41,544 bases of DNA from contig UQLD01000021.1 of the NCBI GenBank assembly GCA_900541855.1, positions 1-41,544 of the forward strand, given 5' to 3'. The stretch is from an uncultured Collinsella sp. Lineage in GTDB: Bacteria > Actinomycetota > Coriobacteriia > Coriobacteriales > Coriobacteriaceae. The position numbers and the translations under genes were made by a program. Numbering within the stretch: position 1 is the first letter of the stretch; each line of letters starts with the position of its first letter. Positions 14,379-23,080 of this stretch are shown piece by piece. The notes under the pieces are model-generated. The model was not told the origin of the DNA. It saw only the letters and a program-made list of their open reading frames with translations, and searched no databases.

Positions 14379-15251
14379 ATGGCAGCCTATCCTATAAGCG
14401 TGCTTGGCTTTGGAGACAACGTTGTCGATAAGTACGAGCACATCAAGACCATGTATCCCGGCGGCAATGCAGTTAACTTCGCCGTCTTCGCCAAGAAGCT
14501 CGGCGTCGATCGCAGCGCCTACATGGGAATCTTCGGATCAGATGAGGAGGCCGAGCACGTTATAGCATCGCTCGAGGACGAGGGCGTCGAGCTTCTTCGC
14601 TGCCAGCAGGTCCTGGGCGTCAACGGCGCCGCTCGCGTGACCGTTGACGAGACCGGGGACCGTATCTTCCTGGGCTCCAATGAAGGCGGCATACGTGGCG
14701 ACATGCGCTACGTGATAGACCGCTTCGCCGCCGAGTACGTCAGCGGCTTCGATTTGGTGCACAGCGGCAACTACTGCTTCACCGAGCGCGAGCTCCCCAA
14801 GATCAAGGCTGCCGGCGTGCCTATCAGCTTCGACTTCTCCGATGACTCCACCGACGAGTACTTCGGGCAGATTGCGCCATTTGTGACGTACGCCTTTATG
14901 TCCATGGGCGACGCTTCCCTGGAGGATATCAAGGCGAAGCTCGAGTGGGTGAAGGCCCTTGGCCCTCAAATCGTATGCGCATCGCGCGGGAGCAAGGGCT
15001 CCGTCGCCTATGACGGCGAAAACTTCTACGAGCAGGGCATCAAGCCCGTGGCGCCCGAGGAGCTCAAAGACGCTATGGCGGCCGGCGATTCACTGCTGAC
15101 GGCGTTTTTGGTCACCTATCTTTCCAAGAAGAAGGCCGGCGAGTGCGGCGAGGCCGCGATTCGCGAGAGCTTGGACTTCGCTGCCGGTTTTGCGGCGGAG
15201 ACCTGCAAGATCGAGGGCAGTTGGGGCCACCCGCTGGTCTACGAGAACTAG
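14379..15251 (+). CDS. frlD: Fructoselysine 6-kinase (FrlD-like, PfkB family)
   Basis: The 290-residue PfkB/ribokinase-type kinase phosphorylates fructoselysine on carbon 6 using ATP before FrlB cleaves it. Seen are the N-terminal SVLGFGDNVVDKYEHI, the substrate loop PGGNAVNFAVFAKKLG, and the C-terminal AAGDSLLTAF, where Asp is the catalytic base (family G-A-G-D). ATG 14379 is preferred over ATG 14367 because TGGAGA lies between them as the ribosome site. It is the last intact gene of the operon. It carries the order kinase-last, whereas the E. coli frl operon places FrlD before FrlR. Confidence 0.85.
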   Translation: MAAYPISVLGFGDNVVDKYEHIKTMYPGGNAVNFAVFAKKLGVDRSAYMGIFGSDEEAEHVIASLEDEGVELLRCQQVLGVNGAARVTVDETGDRIFLGSNEGGIRGDMRYVIDRFAAEYVSGFDLVHSGNYCFTERELPKIKAAGVPISFDFSDDSTDEYFGQIAPFVTYAFMSMGDASLEDIKAKLEWVKALGPQIVCASRGSKGSVAYDGENFYEQGIKPVAPEELKDAMAAGDSLLTAFLVTYLSKKKAGECGEAAIRESLDFAAGFAAETCKIEGSWGHPLVYEN

Positions 15252-15421
15252 TTTTTTGTCGTGGCGGGGTGTCTTGGGGCGTCCCGCATTGCGTTAGGAG
15301 TCAAGATGTCCGTTCGTGCCTGCGCGGCAGGATTTTGCTGCGCCGATGTCTACCAGAATCTGGATCCCCTGGGTTGCATCCAAGGGGGCCTCTCAGGAGC
15401 GCTTCGAGGGGTGCTTCTTGA

Positions 15422-15459
15422 GTATATGAAGGCAAAAGGGATATGCAATCTTCATATAC
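15422..15459. repeat. Inverted repeat with 10-base arms
   Basis: GTATATGAAG (15422-15431) is repeated as its exact complement at 15450-15459, followed by GGCCTTCTTTT. It may act as a terminator after the frl operon or be part of a mobile repeat; it is AT-rich in a GC-rich region. Confidence 0.55.
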
Positions 15460-15499
15460 GGCCTTCTTTTAGAGGGCGTTGTCCTTACTCTTTCATCTC

Positions 15500-15530
15500 C
15501 TTGCCTATGGACATTTTGTCCATAGGCAAG
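15500..15530. repeat. Perfect 14-base-arm hairpin with 3-base loop
   Basis: CTTGCCTATGGACA (15500-15513) and its exact complement (15517-15530) are separated by TTT. No T run follows on either strand. It lies between convergent operons, beside the kinase remnant. Confidence 0.8.
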
Positions 15531-15602
15531 AGTCCATGGTCGAGATCATGGTGAAGTTCTGCGGCCAGTAATTACTGCATTACATATTCTGTTGTCACCT
15601 GG

Positions 15603-15628
15603 GAGGCTCGCTTTTGCGGGCCTCTTTG
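15603..15628 (+). terminator. Probable terminator of the fructoselysine operon
   Basis: GAGGCTCGC and GCGGGCCTC pair over nine positions (one G-T) around a TTTT loop, followed by TTTG. It lies 350 bases after frlD, beyond the kinase remnant. Confidence 0.55.
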
Positions 15629-15663
15629 CGTTGCTAAGGGGCCATGGTCTGTCGATAAATAAA

Positions 15664-15693
15664 GCGCCCGCTTGCGGGGGAGCAAGCGGGCGC
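15664..15693 (-). terminator. Terminator of the minus-strand envelope operon
   Basis: GCGCCCGCTTGC and its exact complement (15664-15675 and 15682-15693) form a 12-base stem with a 6-base loop. Read on the minus strand the stem is followed by TTTATTTAT. It lies 53 bases past the pknB stop, at the end of an operon running from about 26.0 kb. Confidence 0.82.
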
Positions 15694-15745
15694 CGTTGAG
15701 CGAATATGTTTGCGGCGAAAGCCGTGATGAGCGGTGGGGTGGCGA

Positions 15746-17707
15746 CTAGTTGGTCGTACCGGAATCGTCACCCGTGCCCGAGCCAGAGCCAGAGCCCGAG
15801 CCAGAAAGTGCGACTGTTAGCGTGATCGTGCTGTCGGTGGACTGCTTGCCGGTGGGGGAGACGCCCGTAACGGTGGCGTTTTCGTTGCCGCTCACGGGGT
15901 TGCCGTTCTGATCGCAGAATGCGATGTTGTAGAAACCGGCGTTGTTGAGCGCGGTGACGGCGGCGGAGATGCTCTTGCCGTACAGATTGCCCGGAACACT
16001 GGCCTTGCCGGACTTCTTGGCGATGACGACGGTGATCGTGGCACCGGGCTTCTGCTTGCCGCTGGGGTTCCAGCTAATTACGGTACCCTCGGTAACCGAG
16101 TCGTTTTCCTGGTAGCTCACGTCGACGCCAAAGCCAGCCATGTCGAGAGCGTTGCGCGCCTGGGCCTCGGTCATGTCGGTCAGATCGGGCACCGAGGTGG
16201 TGTCCGGGCCGCCAGAGACCTTGTACGAGATGGTCGTGCCCTTCTCGACCTCCTTGCCGGCAGCAGTGCCCTGCTCAAAGACCTGACCCTCTTCGGCCTC
16301 ATTGGCTTCCTCCGAAGCGCTGCCCTTCAGGCCCACGCTTGCCAGTGCGGCCTCGGCCTGGTCCTTGGTCAGGCCGACGAGCTGCGGAACCTCAACCTTC
16401 TCGGAGGGCTTGGGGCCCTTGGAGATTACCAGATTCACCCTCGTGCCCTTGGCCTTCTTGGTGTTGCCGTTGGGGGTCTGCTCGGCGACCTTTCCCTCGT
16501 CGACATCGTCGTTGTAGCTCTGGTCGACGGTGCCAACCTCAAGGCCGGCTTCCTTGATCAGCTCAATAGCGGTTTCCTGGTCCTTGCCCAGCACGTCGGG
16601 CACCGTGACCTGTTCGCCACTGAACATGCCCGTGGCAAAGGCCACCACAACGCCAATCACGGCGACGGCGGCAATCACGGCGGCGATGATTTTGTTCTTG
16701 TTGGACTTAGGCTTCTCGACCTCGTAGGAGCCCGTGGAGCCCGAGACAGCGCTGCGGGCGGTGTTCTGACCGCTCACGCCCGAGACGGGACGAACCATAG
16801 CGCGCGTTGAGTCGGAAAGCTCGCGGGTCTTGGTGGCACCCAGGTCGCCGGCGGCACCGATGATGCGCGTGGGCTCCGAGACGTTGACGGCTCGGCCGGA
16901 CAGGTAGCTGTTGAGCACCTGGCGCAGCTCGTCGGCCGTCTGGAAGCGGTTTGCCGGGTCCTTCTCCATGCACTTGAGGATGATGCGCTCAAGATCGGCA
17001 TCGACGCCGGAGTTGATCTGACTCGGCGGGATGGGGAGCTCGTTGACCTGCTTGAGCGCGACCGAGATGGCGTCGTCGCCGTCAAAGGGTACGCGGCCGG
17101 TGGCGCACTCGTACATGACGACACCCAGCGAGTAGATATCCGAGGTGGGGCCGAGGTCCTGGCCGCGGGTCTGCTCGGGGCTTACATAGTGGGCGGTGCC
17201 CAGCACGTTGTTGTCCTGCGTGAGGTGGCTGTTCTTGGCGCGTGCGATGCCAAAATCCATTACCTTGATGTTGCCGTCGGGCAGCACCATGATGTTTTGC
17301 GGCTTAATGTCGCGGTGGATGATCTCGTGCTTGTGTGCGACCGAAAGCGCGGAGCTGATCTGCGAGCCGATCTGTGCGACCTTCTTGGGATCGAGGGCGC
17401 CGTGGCTCTTGATGCCGCTCTTAAGGTCGGTACCGCGCAGGTACTCCATGACGATGTAATAGGTGTCGCCGTCCTTGCCCCAGTCGTAGACGCCCACGAT
17501 ATAGGGGGAGGACAGGCCGGCAGCTGCCTGGGCCTCCTGCTTAAAGCGGGCGGCGAAGGTGGCGTCGCCGGCATACTGCGGCAGCATGATCTTGACGGCA
17601 ACCGTGCGGTCGAGGACCTGATCCTGTGCACGGAAGACGGTCGCCATGCCGCCCGTTCCCACCTTATCCTTGAGGAGGTATCTTCCCCCGAGGACCCTCT
17701 GTTCCAT
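15746..17707 (-). CDS. pknB: Serine/threonine protein kinase with PASTA repeats (PknB)
   Basis: The 653-residue membrane kinase has a cytoplasmic kinase domain (about 7-270), an Ala/Ser linker, one transmembrane helix (about 340-362) and four extracellular PASTA repeats (about 368-640) ending in a Ser-Gly-rich tail. Kinase motifs are GTGGMATVF, VAVKIM, HRDIKPQNIMV and DFGIA. PASTA repeats bind peptidoglycan fragments or lipid II, so PknB senses wall synthesis and phosphorylates FHA proteins and wall enzymes. ATG 17707 follows TTAGGAG; an upstream in-frame ATG at 17722 precedes that site. It is the last gene of the operon, 132 bases after the RodA-PBP fusion. Confidence 0.96.
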   Translation of the reverse strand: MEQRVLGGRYLLKDKVGTGGMATVFRAQDQVLDRTVAVKIMLPQYAGDATFAARFKQEAQAAAGLSSPYIVGVYDWGKDGDTYYIVMEYLRGTDLKSGIKSHGALDPKKVAQIGSQISSALSVAHKHEIIHRDIKPQNIMVLPDGNIKVMDFGIARAKNSHLTQDNNVLGTAHYVSPEQTRGQDLGPTSDIYSLGVVMYECATGRVPFDGDDAISVALKQVNELPIPPSQINSGVDADLERIILKCMEKDPANRFQTADELRQVLNSYLSGRAVNVSEPTRIIGAAGDLGATKTRELSDSTRAMVRPVSGVSGQNTARSAVSGSTGSYEVEKPKSNKNKIIAAVIAAVAVIGVVVAFATGMFSGEQVTVPDVLGKDQETAIELIKEAGLEVGTVDQSYNDDVDEGKVAEQTPNGNTKKAKGTRVNLVISKGPKPSEKVEVPQLVGLTKDQAEAALASVGLKGSASEEANEAEEGQVFEQGTAAGKEVEKGTTISYKVSGGPDTTSVPDLTDMTEAQARNALDMAGFGVDVSYQENDSVTEGTVISWNPSGKQKPGATITVVIAKKSGKASVPGNLYGKSISAAVTALNNAGFYNIAFCDQNGNPVSGNENATVTGVSPTGKQSTDSTITLTVALSGSGSGSGSGTGDDSGTTN

Positions 17708-17839
17708 TCCTGCTCCTAACATAACTATTCGCTCAACGATGTGTGTAGTACCAAATGTGTGGCCGCTGGGGCCGTGTGGCGCGTGGCCGCTAGCTCATCG
17801 GCCGCGGCGCGTCCCAAGTATCCGCTTTGATCACGGGCA

Positions 17840-20710
17840 TCACGCTCCCTGTGCGGCGAGCGCCGCGGTCAGGACGATGCCGGCAATCTTGGCCGCCTCG
17901 ACGTCGTGTTTGTCGTAATCCTCCAGGGCCACCGAGATGGCAACCGTGGGTGAATCGTAAGGTGCAAAGCCAACAAACATAGAGTTGACGTTGGTGCCGC
18001 CGACCTCGGCCGAACCGGTCTTGCCGGCAACCTTGACGCCCGGAATCTGGGCATCGGTGCCGGTACCGGACTGGACGACGGCGAGCATGGCCTGCTTGAC
18101 CTGGTCGGCCGTGGCAGAGCTGACAGCCTGGCCCAGCGAGCGGGACTGCGTGGTCTTAACCACGGTTCCGTCCGGGGCGAGTATCTGGGACACAAAGAAC
18201 GGGTCCATGACCACGCCGCTGTTGGCGATAGCCGCAGCGATCACGCAATTCTGCATAACGGTGGTCTGCGGGCCAGGCGTGTGGTCCATGCCGACGGGCT
18301 GGCCGGCGCCGGCCCAGGCGGTCTCCCACTCGGTCATAAGCGAAGGGTCGGCCATGATGGAAGCCGCGGTGGTCAGGTCCTGACCGAGCTTTTGACCGTA
18401 GCCAAAGGCGTTGGCAAACTGGACGAGCGAGCTGGCGCCGACCTCGTTGGCCACCTGGCCAAAGACGACGTTAGACGACACGGCGAAGGCCTGCTGCAGG
18501 CTGATGGTTCCGTAGCTTTCGTTGGCGGAGTTGGTGACCGGCGCGTTGCCGATGTCCATGGAGCCGGGCGCCTGGTACGTGCTGGTAAGGCTGGCGGTGC
18601 CGGTTTCGAGCGCCGCGGAGAGCGTGACGACCTTAAAGGTCGAGCCCGGGGTGTACAGCGCGTCCATGGCGCGGTCGTACATGGAGCCGTCCTCGCCACC
18701 GCCCGACTGCATCAGGGCATCGATGTTGGTGTTGTCGTAGGTGGGCGAGCTCGCGCACGCAAGGACCGCACCGGTACGCGGATCCATGACCACCACAGCG
18801 CCCTTAAAGCCCTTGAGCGCCTGCTCGGCAGCCGTCTGGATGCGCGAGTCGATGGTGAGCTTGGCGGTATTGCCCGGCTGGGTCTGCCCCGCGAGCGACG
18901 CGATGGCGTTGTTCCAGCTGGAGTAGTCCTTAGAACCGGTGAGCGTGTCGTTCATGACGCTCTCGATGGCGGTGGTGCCATACTGCTGGCTCACGTAGCC
19001 AACCACGTGCGCTGCCAGGTTACCGTTGGGGTAGGAGCGTACGTAGGTGCCGTCCTCCTGCTGCAGCGACTCGGCCAGCGTCACGCCGTCGGACGTGATG
19101 ATGGAGCCGCGCTGGATGTACTTGGAGCGGGCGATGGTGTGGTTGTTGGTCGGCATGTCCTGATAGTCCTTGGCCTTAATGACCTGGACATAGGTGAGGT
19201 TGCCGATAAGGATGGCGAACAGCGCCGTAAAGGCGAGCACCGCGCGGGTTAGACGGTTGGCGAGCGCAACGCGGCCGAGCACACCGGATTCAGGCGTGTC
19301 GAGCAGGCGACGGCGCATGCGCGAGCCGACGGAATGGCTGCCGCTGCCGTAGGAAGACGAGGTGGCAAAGCGCGTGCCCGTCGGGGCGGCGGCAGATGCG
19401 ACCTGATCATCGGTGATGGCGGCCATGGTGCCGGTGCCGGTAAGCTCCGCCTCGCGTCCGGTCGCCTCGTCACCGGCACGTAGCAGGAGCGCGACGATGA
19501 TAAAGCTTGCCAGCAGCGAGGAGCCGCCCTGGCTCATAAAGGGCAGGGTGACGCCGGTCAGCGGGATCAGGCGGGTTACGCCGCCCACGATCAAGAAGGC
19601 CTGGAAGCTGATGGCTGCCGTAAGACCGGTGGCGCTAAAGGCGGCAAGGTCGGACTTTGCGCGGGCAGCTGTGGTCAGGCCGCGAACGGCAAAGAGCATA
19701 AACAGGATGAGCACGGCGCCGCCGCCCAAAAGACCCATCTCCTCGCCGATGGCCGAGAAGATAAAGTCGGACTCGACGACAGGGATGTTGTTGGCCATGC
19801 CGTTGCCGATGCCAACACCGACCAGGCCGCCATCGGCAAGCGAGAAGAGCGACTGGACGATCTGGTAGCCCTGGCCTTGGGCGTCCTTAAACGGATCGAC
19901 CCAAACCTGGAAACGCACCTGAACGTGCGACAGGAACTTGTAGGCGCCCACGGCTCCAACGGCTAAGAGCGCAAGGCCGATAACGACATACGAAAAGCGC
20001 CCCGTGGCAACGTAGAGCATCAGCAAGAAGATGGTGTAGAACAGCACGGCCGAACCCAGGTCGCGTTCGAAGACGACGACGAGCAGGCACACACCCCACA
20101 CGGCAAACAACGGCAGTAGCAGTCGCAGGCGAGGGATCTTAAAGCCCAAGATCTTGCGGTTGGAGATGGAGAGCAGCTCGCGGTTCTCGGCCAGGTACCC
20201 GGCCAGGAACAGCACGATAAAGACCTTGGCGAACTCGCCGGGCTGGATGGTAAAGCCCGCGATGCGAATCCACAGCTTGGAGCCCGAGATCGTGGTGCCG
20301 ATAAAGATAGGCAGCATCAGCAGGATGATGCCGATGATGCCAAAGGTGTACTTGTAGCGCATGACCACGTCGAGGTTCTTAACCAACGCGAGCGTTCCCA
20401 CCATCAGGGCCACCGAGACAAACAGGATGATGAGCTGTGAGATGGCGAGAGCGGGGGCGAGACGCGTCACAAACGTGATGCCGATGCCCGAAAGTATAAA
20501 TACGATGGGCAGGATGGCGGGGTCGGCACCGGGCGCCAAGATGCGCACGGCAATGTGGGCCGCGGCAAAGGCGGCAAAGAGGCCGATCGGTACGGCGAGC
20601 GTCTCAAAGGAGATGGCAGCGCCCGCGGTGAGGACGTACATCGCATACAGCAGGATGACGGGGAACGCCGAGGCGATGAGCAAGAGCAGCTCGGTGTTGC
20701 GGCGACTCAT
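17840..20710 (-). CDS. RodA/FtsW (SEDS) glycosyltransferase fused to class B penicillin-binding protein
   Basis: The 956-residue polypeptide joins two wall enzymes normally made separately. Residues about 1-425 are a multi-helix SEDS polymerase (VFERDLGSAVLFYTIFLL, then ESDFIFSAIGEEMGLLGG and PFMSQGGSSLLASF). A linker of about 60 residues follows. Then come a membrane helix (about 485-508), a dimerisation/pedestal part (RGSIITSDGVTLAES) and a transpeptidase with SxxK at Ser690 (PGSTFKV), SxN (SSNVVF) and KTG (AGKTGSAE). The one frame is continuous with no weak join. ATG 20710 follows AAAGGGAG. In mycobacteria rodA and pbpA are adjacent separate genes at this place, so fusion keeps the pair in 1:1 ratio. 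Elongation-type (RodA/PbpA) rather than FtsW/FtsI identity is inferred from the neighbours. Confidence 0.93.
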   Translation of the reverse strand: MSRRNTELLLLIASAFPVILLYAMYVLTAGAAISFETLAVPIGLFAAFAAAHIAVRILAPGADPAILPIVFILSGIGITFVTRLAPALAISQLIILFVSVALMVGTLALVKNLDVVMRYKYTFGIIGIILLMLPIFIGTTISGSKLWIRIAGFTIQPGEFAKVFIVLFLAGYLAENRELLSISNRKILGFKIPRLRLLLPLFAVWGVCLLVVVFERDLGSAVLFYTIFLLMLYVATGRFSYVVIGLALLAVGAVGAYKFLSHVQVRFQVWVDPFKDAQGQGYQIVQSLFSLADGGLVGVGIGNGMANNIPVVESDFIFSAIGEEMGLLGGGAVLILFMLFAVRGLTTAARAKSDLAAFSATGLTAAISFQAFLIVGGVTRLIPLTGVTLPFMSQGGSSLLASFIIVALLLRAGDEATGREAELTGTGTMAAITDDQVASAAAPTGTRFATSSSYGSGSHSVGSRMRRRLLDTPESGVLGRVALANRLTRAVLAFTALFAILIGNLTYVQVIKAKDYQDMPTNNHTIARSKYIQRGSIITSDGVTLAESLQQEDGTYVRSYPNGNLAAHVVGYVSQQYGTTAIESVMNDTLTGSKDYSSWNNAIASLAGQTQPGNTAKLTIDSRIQTAAEQALKGFKGAVVVMDPRTGAVLACASSPTYDNTNIDALMQSGGGEDGSMYDRAMDALYTPGSTFKVVTLSAALETGTASLTSTYQAPGSMDIGNAPVTNSANESYGTISLQQAFAVSSNVVFGQVANEVGASSLVQFANAFGYGQKLGQDLTTAASIMADPSLMTEWETAWAGAGQPVGMDHTPGPQTTVMQNCVIAAAIANSGVVMDPFFVSQILAPDGTVVKTTQSRSLGQAVSSATADQVKQAMLAVVQSGTGTDAQIPGVKVAGKTGSAEVGGTNVNSMFVGFAPYDSPTVAISVALEDYDKHDVEAAKIAGIVLTAALAAQGA

Positions 20711-20726
20711 AAGCGGCACTCCCTTT

Positions 20727-22661
20727 CTAATTCTTATCGGAGGCTTCGGCCTCGGCGGACTGTTCGGCGGTTTTCTCGGAATCTGATTCGGAGGTCGATC
20801 CCTGATTGGTGTTGTCGCGAATCGTTTGCGCGTCGATCACCTGGCGGGTCTGCTCCTCGTCGATCTGGTGGCGGTACTTGGATATCGTGTCCTGCGCATC
20901 GTCGACACTTGTTTGCGGAATGCCCGCCTTGAGGCGGTTTTGCGTGTCTTCGGGCAGGTCGGACAGCTTGATGCTGGTTTCGCTTTCGAGCCAGTGGAGC
21001 TTGAGTCCGAGTGGCTTGCCGGGCAGGCCGCGCCAGACGGCGACATTGCCCTGGTAGGTACCCAGGTAGTACGAGCCGGTGACACCCGTGTAGGCCCAGA
21101 TGCCAGCTGCTAGCACAAAGACGAGGGCCAGGATGGCGGCGATAGTAACATTGCGGCGACGCACGCGTTGCGCCTCGCGCATAACGCCATCGTCAACCAG
21201 GTCAACGACTACTACGGTTACGTTGTCGTGGCCGCCGGCGGCAAGCGCCGCGTCCACTAGGTTGTCGACGCAGATTTGCGCGGTTGAGGACTGCGTGGCG
21301 ATGTTCTCGATATCGCTATCGGGAATCATGCTCGAGAGGCCGTCGGAGCACAGGATCAGGCGGTCGCCTTCCTCGATATGCAGAGTGAAGTGGTCGGCAT
21401 ACATGGCGGGGTCCGAGCCCAGCGCGCGGGTGATGACCGAACGGTTGGGGTGGACGCGAGCCTCGTCTGCCGTGATCTCGCCGGCGTCCACGAGCTCCTC
21501 CACGTAGGAGTGGTCGCGGGTCACGCGGATGAGCGTGCCCTCGTGGAGCAGGTAGGCGCGAGAGTCACCCACGTGGGCGATGGCGAGCGTGTCGTTTTCG
21601 ATATAGGCGCAGGTGGCTGTGCAGCCCATGCCGGGCTTGCCCAGGCCGTTCAGGGCTGCCTCGATTACGGCGGCGTTGGCTGCCTCGACGGCTGCGGCCA
21701 GGCGTGCTGCGTCGGCGGACTGCGGGGCCGTCTTGGCTATAGTCTCGACGGCGATAGAAGAGGCTACCTCGCCGGCGGCGTGACCACCCATGCCGTCGCA
21801 TACGCAAAAGAGCGGCGACTGCACCAGGTAGGAATCCTCATTGTGCGGGCGCACGCAGCCAACGTCGGAGCGGGCGCCCCACATGAGTTGCGTGGTGGTG
21901 CCGGCATCATAGGTCGAGTCGGTCTCGATGCGCTCCTCGGTTAGGGGTTCAAAGCTCATGGTCGAGCCGGGGTCTTTGAGCTTGGCCTCAACGGCGGCAA
22001 CGTCGATTTCGGCGGTGTCACCGGGAGAGACGGTGTCGGTCTCGGCGTTTGATTCGGAATCGCCGGTGTCCGGGGAGTCGGGCTCCTCGGAAACGCGGGC
22101 GGTCGACTCGTCGTCTTGCGGGCTGACGTCTATAGACTCGGGCGTCGCAAAGTGCGACGGCGCGGGCGTGTTTTTCGATTGGGCGGCGGGCTCGGCCACG
22201 GCATCGGACTCGCTTGCGGGCGCAGGCTGCGGGGTCTTGGGTGCAGGGCCGTCCTCGGGGGATGGCCCTGTCTCGGGCGCCGGCGTAGACGCGGGCGCAA
22301 CCTCGGATGCCGGGGCTATGGGAAACGCCGGCGCGGCGGGCTCGGGTGCCGCAAACACCGCAGCGCTCTCGTTGATTGCCGCGGCGACGGGCTCTGCAAA
22401 GTGAGCCGGCGCCGCGGTTGCTTCGGGCGCTGCGGGCTGTTCCGCAGCATGTGCGCCGATGGGCGCCGCTACGGCATCCTCTTCGTCCTCGTTATCGGCG
22501 AGATCCGAAATATCATGCGTTACATGCGAAAGAGGCAGGGAGAACACGGTGTCCTCGGGCTCCACGGGTGCGGAGCCCGCCGGAGCGGCGTGGGCCGGCG
22601 CAGCTGTGGCGGCGGCCGGTGCCTCGGTCATAGTTGCGGACTTGTTCTCCTCGTCGATCAT
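20727..22661 (-). CDS. pstP: PP2C-type Ser/Thr phosphatase (PstP) with long N-terminal extension
   Basis: The 644-residue phosphatase has a PP2C domain at about 258-485 with the metal motifs ARSDVGCVRPHNEDS, CDGMGGHAAGE (about 286-296), HVGDSRAYL, CSDGLSSM and GGHDNVTVVVV. A membrane helix (about 503-524) and a roughly 115-residue outer tail follow. It reverses phosphorylation by the operon's kinases. About 255 residues before the catalytic domain are Ala/Pro/Glu-rich and look disordered; mycobacterial PstP starts at the catalytic domain. The start overlaps the fhaB stop by 4 bases (ATGA), which supports ATG 22661 and makes the extension real. Confidence 0.93.
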   Translation of the reverse strand: MIDEENKSATMTEAPAAATAAPAHAAPAGSAPVEPEDTVFSLPLSHVTHDISDLADNEDEEDAVAAPIGAHAAEQPAAPEATAAPAHFAEPVAAAINESAAVFAAPEPAAPAFPIAPASEVAPASTPAPETGPSPEDGPAPKTPQPAPASESDAVAEPAAQSKNTPAPSHFATPESIDVSPQDDESTARVSEEPDSPDTGDSESNAETDTVSPGDTAEIDVAAVEAKLKDPGSTMSFEPLTEERIETDSTYDAGTTTQLMWGARSDVGCVRPHNEDSYLVQSPLFCVCDGMGGHAAGEVASSIAVETIAKTAPQSADAARLAAAVEAANAAVIEAALNGLGKPGMGCTATCAYIENDTLAIAHVGDSRAYLLHEGTLIRVTRDHSYVEELVDAGEITADEARVHPNRSVITRALGSDPAMYADHFTLHIEEGDRLILCSDGLSSMIPDSDIENIATQSSTAQICVDNLVDAALAAGGHDNVTVVVVDLVDDGVMREAQRVRRRNVTIAAILALVFVLAAGIWAYTGVTGSYYLGTYQGNVAVWRGLPGKPLGLKLHWLESETSIKLSDLPEDTQNRLKAGIPQTSVDDAQDTISKYRHQIDEEQTRQVIDAQTIRDNTNQGSTSESDSEKTAEQSAEAEASDKN

Positions 22662-23074
22662 CGACGGTTCACCTTCATGACCACGTCGCCAATCTGGACT
22701 TCGTCGCCCTCACGCAGCGTCGCGGGCTCCACGAGCTGGCGGCCGTTGACGAGCGTGCCGTTAAGCGAGTTGAGGTCCTCGATGATGAGCGCCGGGCCCT
22801 GCAGCGAAAAGCGCGCATGCGAGGCCGAGACAAACGGTTCGTTGATGCAGATGTCCGAAGACGGCGAGCGGCCGACGATGACGGGGCCGAGCATGTCTAC
22901 GTGGATGCCGCGGATACCGCGCGGACCCTTGTCCACATCGATCGTCCAGATGGCCGAGTCGCGGCGCTGTCCGCGCACAAGCCCCACACCGGTCTTCATG
23001 ACGGCGAACAGGAAGATATAGAGCAGGGCGACCAGGACGATGCGGCCTGCAAAAAGGACGATATCGATGTTCAT
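22658..23074 (-). CDS. fhaB: Membrane-anchored FHA protein FhaB
   Basis: The 138-residue protein has one N-terminal membrane helix (about 5-28, VLFAGRIVLVALLYIFLF) and a C-terminal FHA domain (about 62-136) with the phosphothreonine-binding pattern VGRSPSSDICI, SASHARF and LNSLNGTLVNG. FHA proteins dock onto phosphorylated threonines of PknB-type kinases and wall enzymes. It overlaps pstP by 4 bases and lies six bases after fhaA. Length and layout match actinobacterial FhaB (FipA). Confidence 0.93.
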   Translation of the reverse strand: MNIDIVLFAGRIVLVALLYIFLFAVMKTGVGLVRGQRRDSAIWTIDVDKGPRGIRGIHVDMLGPVIVGRSPSSDICINEPFVSASHARFSLQGPALIIEDLNSLNGTLVNGRQLVEPATLREGDEVQIGDVVMKVNRR

Positions 23075-23080
23075 AAGCGA

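Larger units (their letters stand above)
15306..15554 (+). pseudogene. N-terminal fragment of a second PfkB-type kinase
   Basis: A good ribosome site (TTAGGAG) precedes ATG 15306. The first residues, MSVRACAAGFCCADVYQNLD, match the N-terminus of fructoselysine-kinase-like PfkB proteins, which continue to a P-T-G-N/G-G-N substrate loop. Here that loop and the rest of the kinase are missing; the frame drifts into the hairpin region and stops at 15554. It is a truncated paralogue of frlD rather than a copy of it, since its start differs from the one at 14379. Confidence 0.55.
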
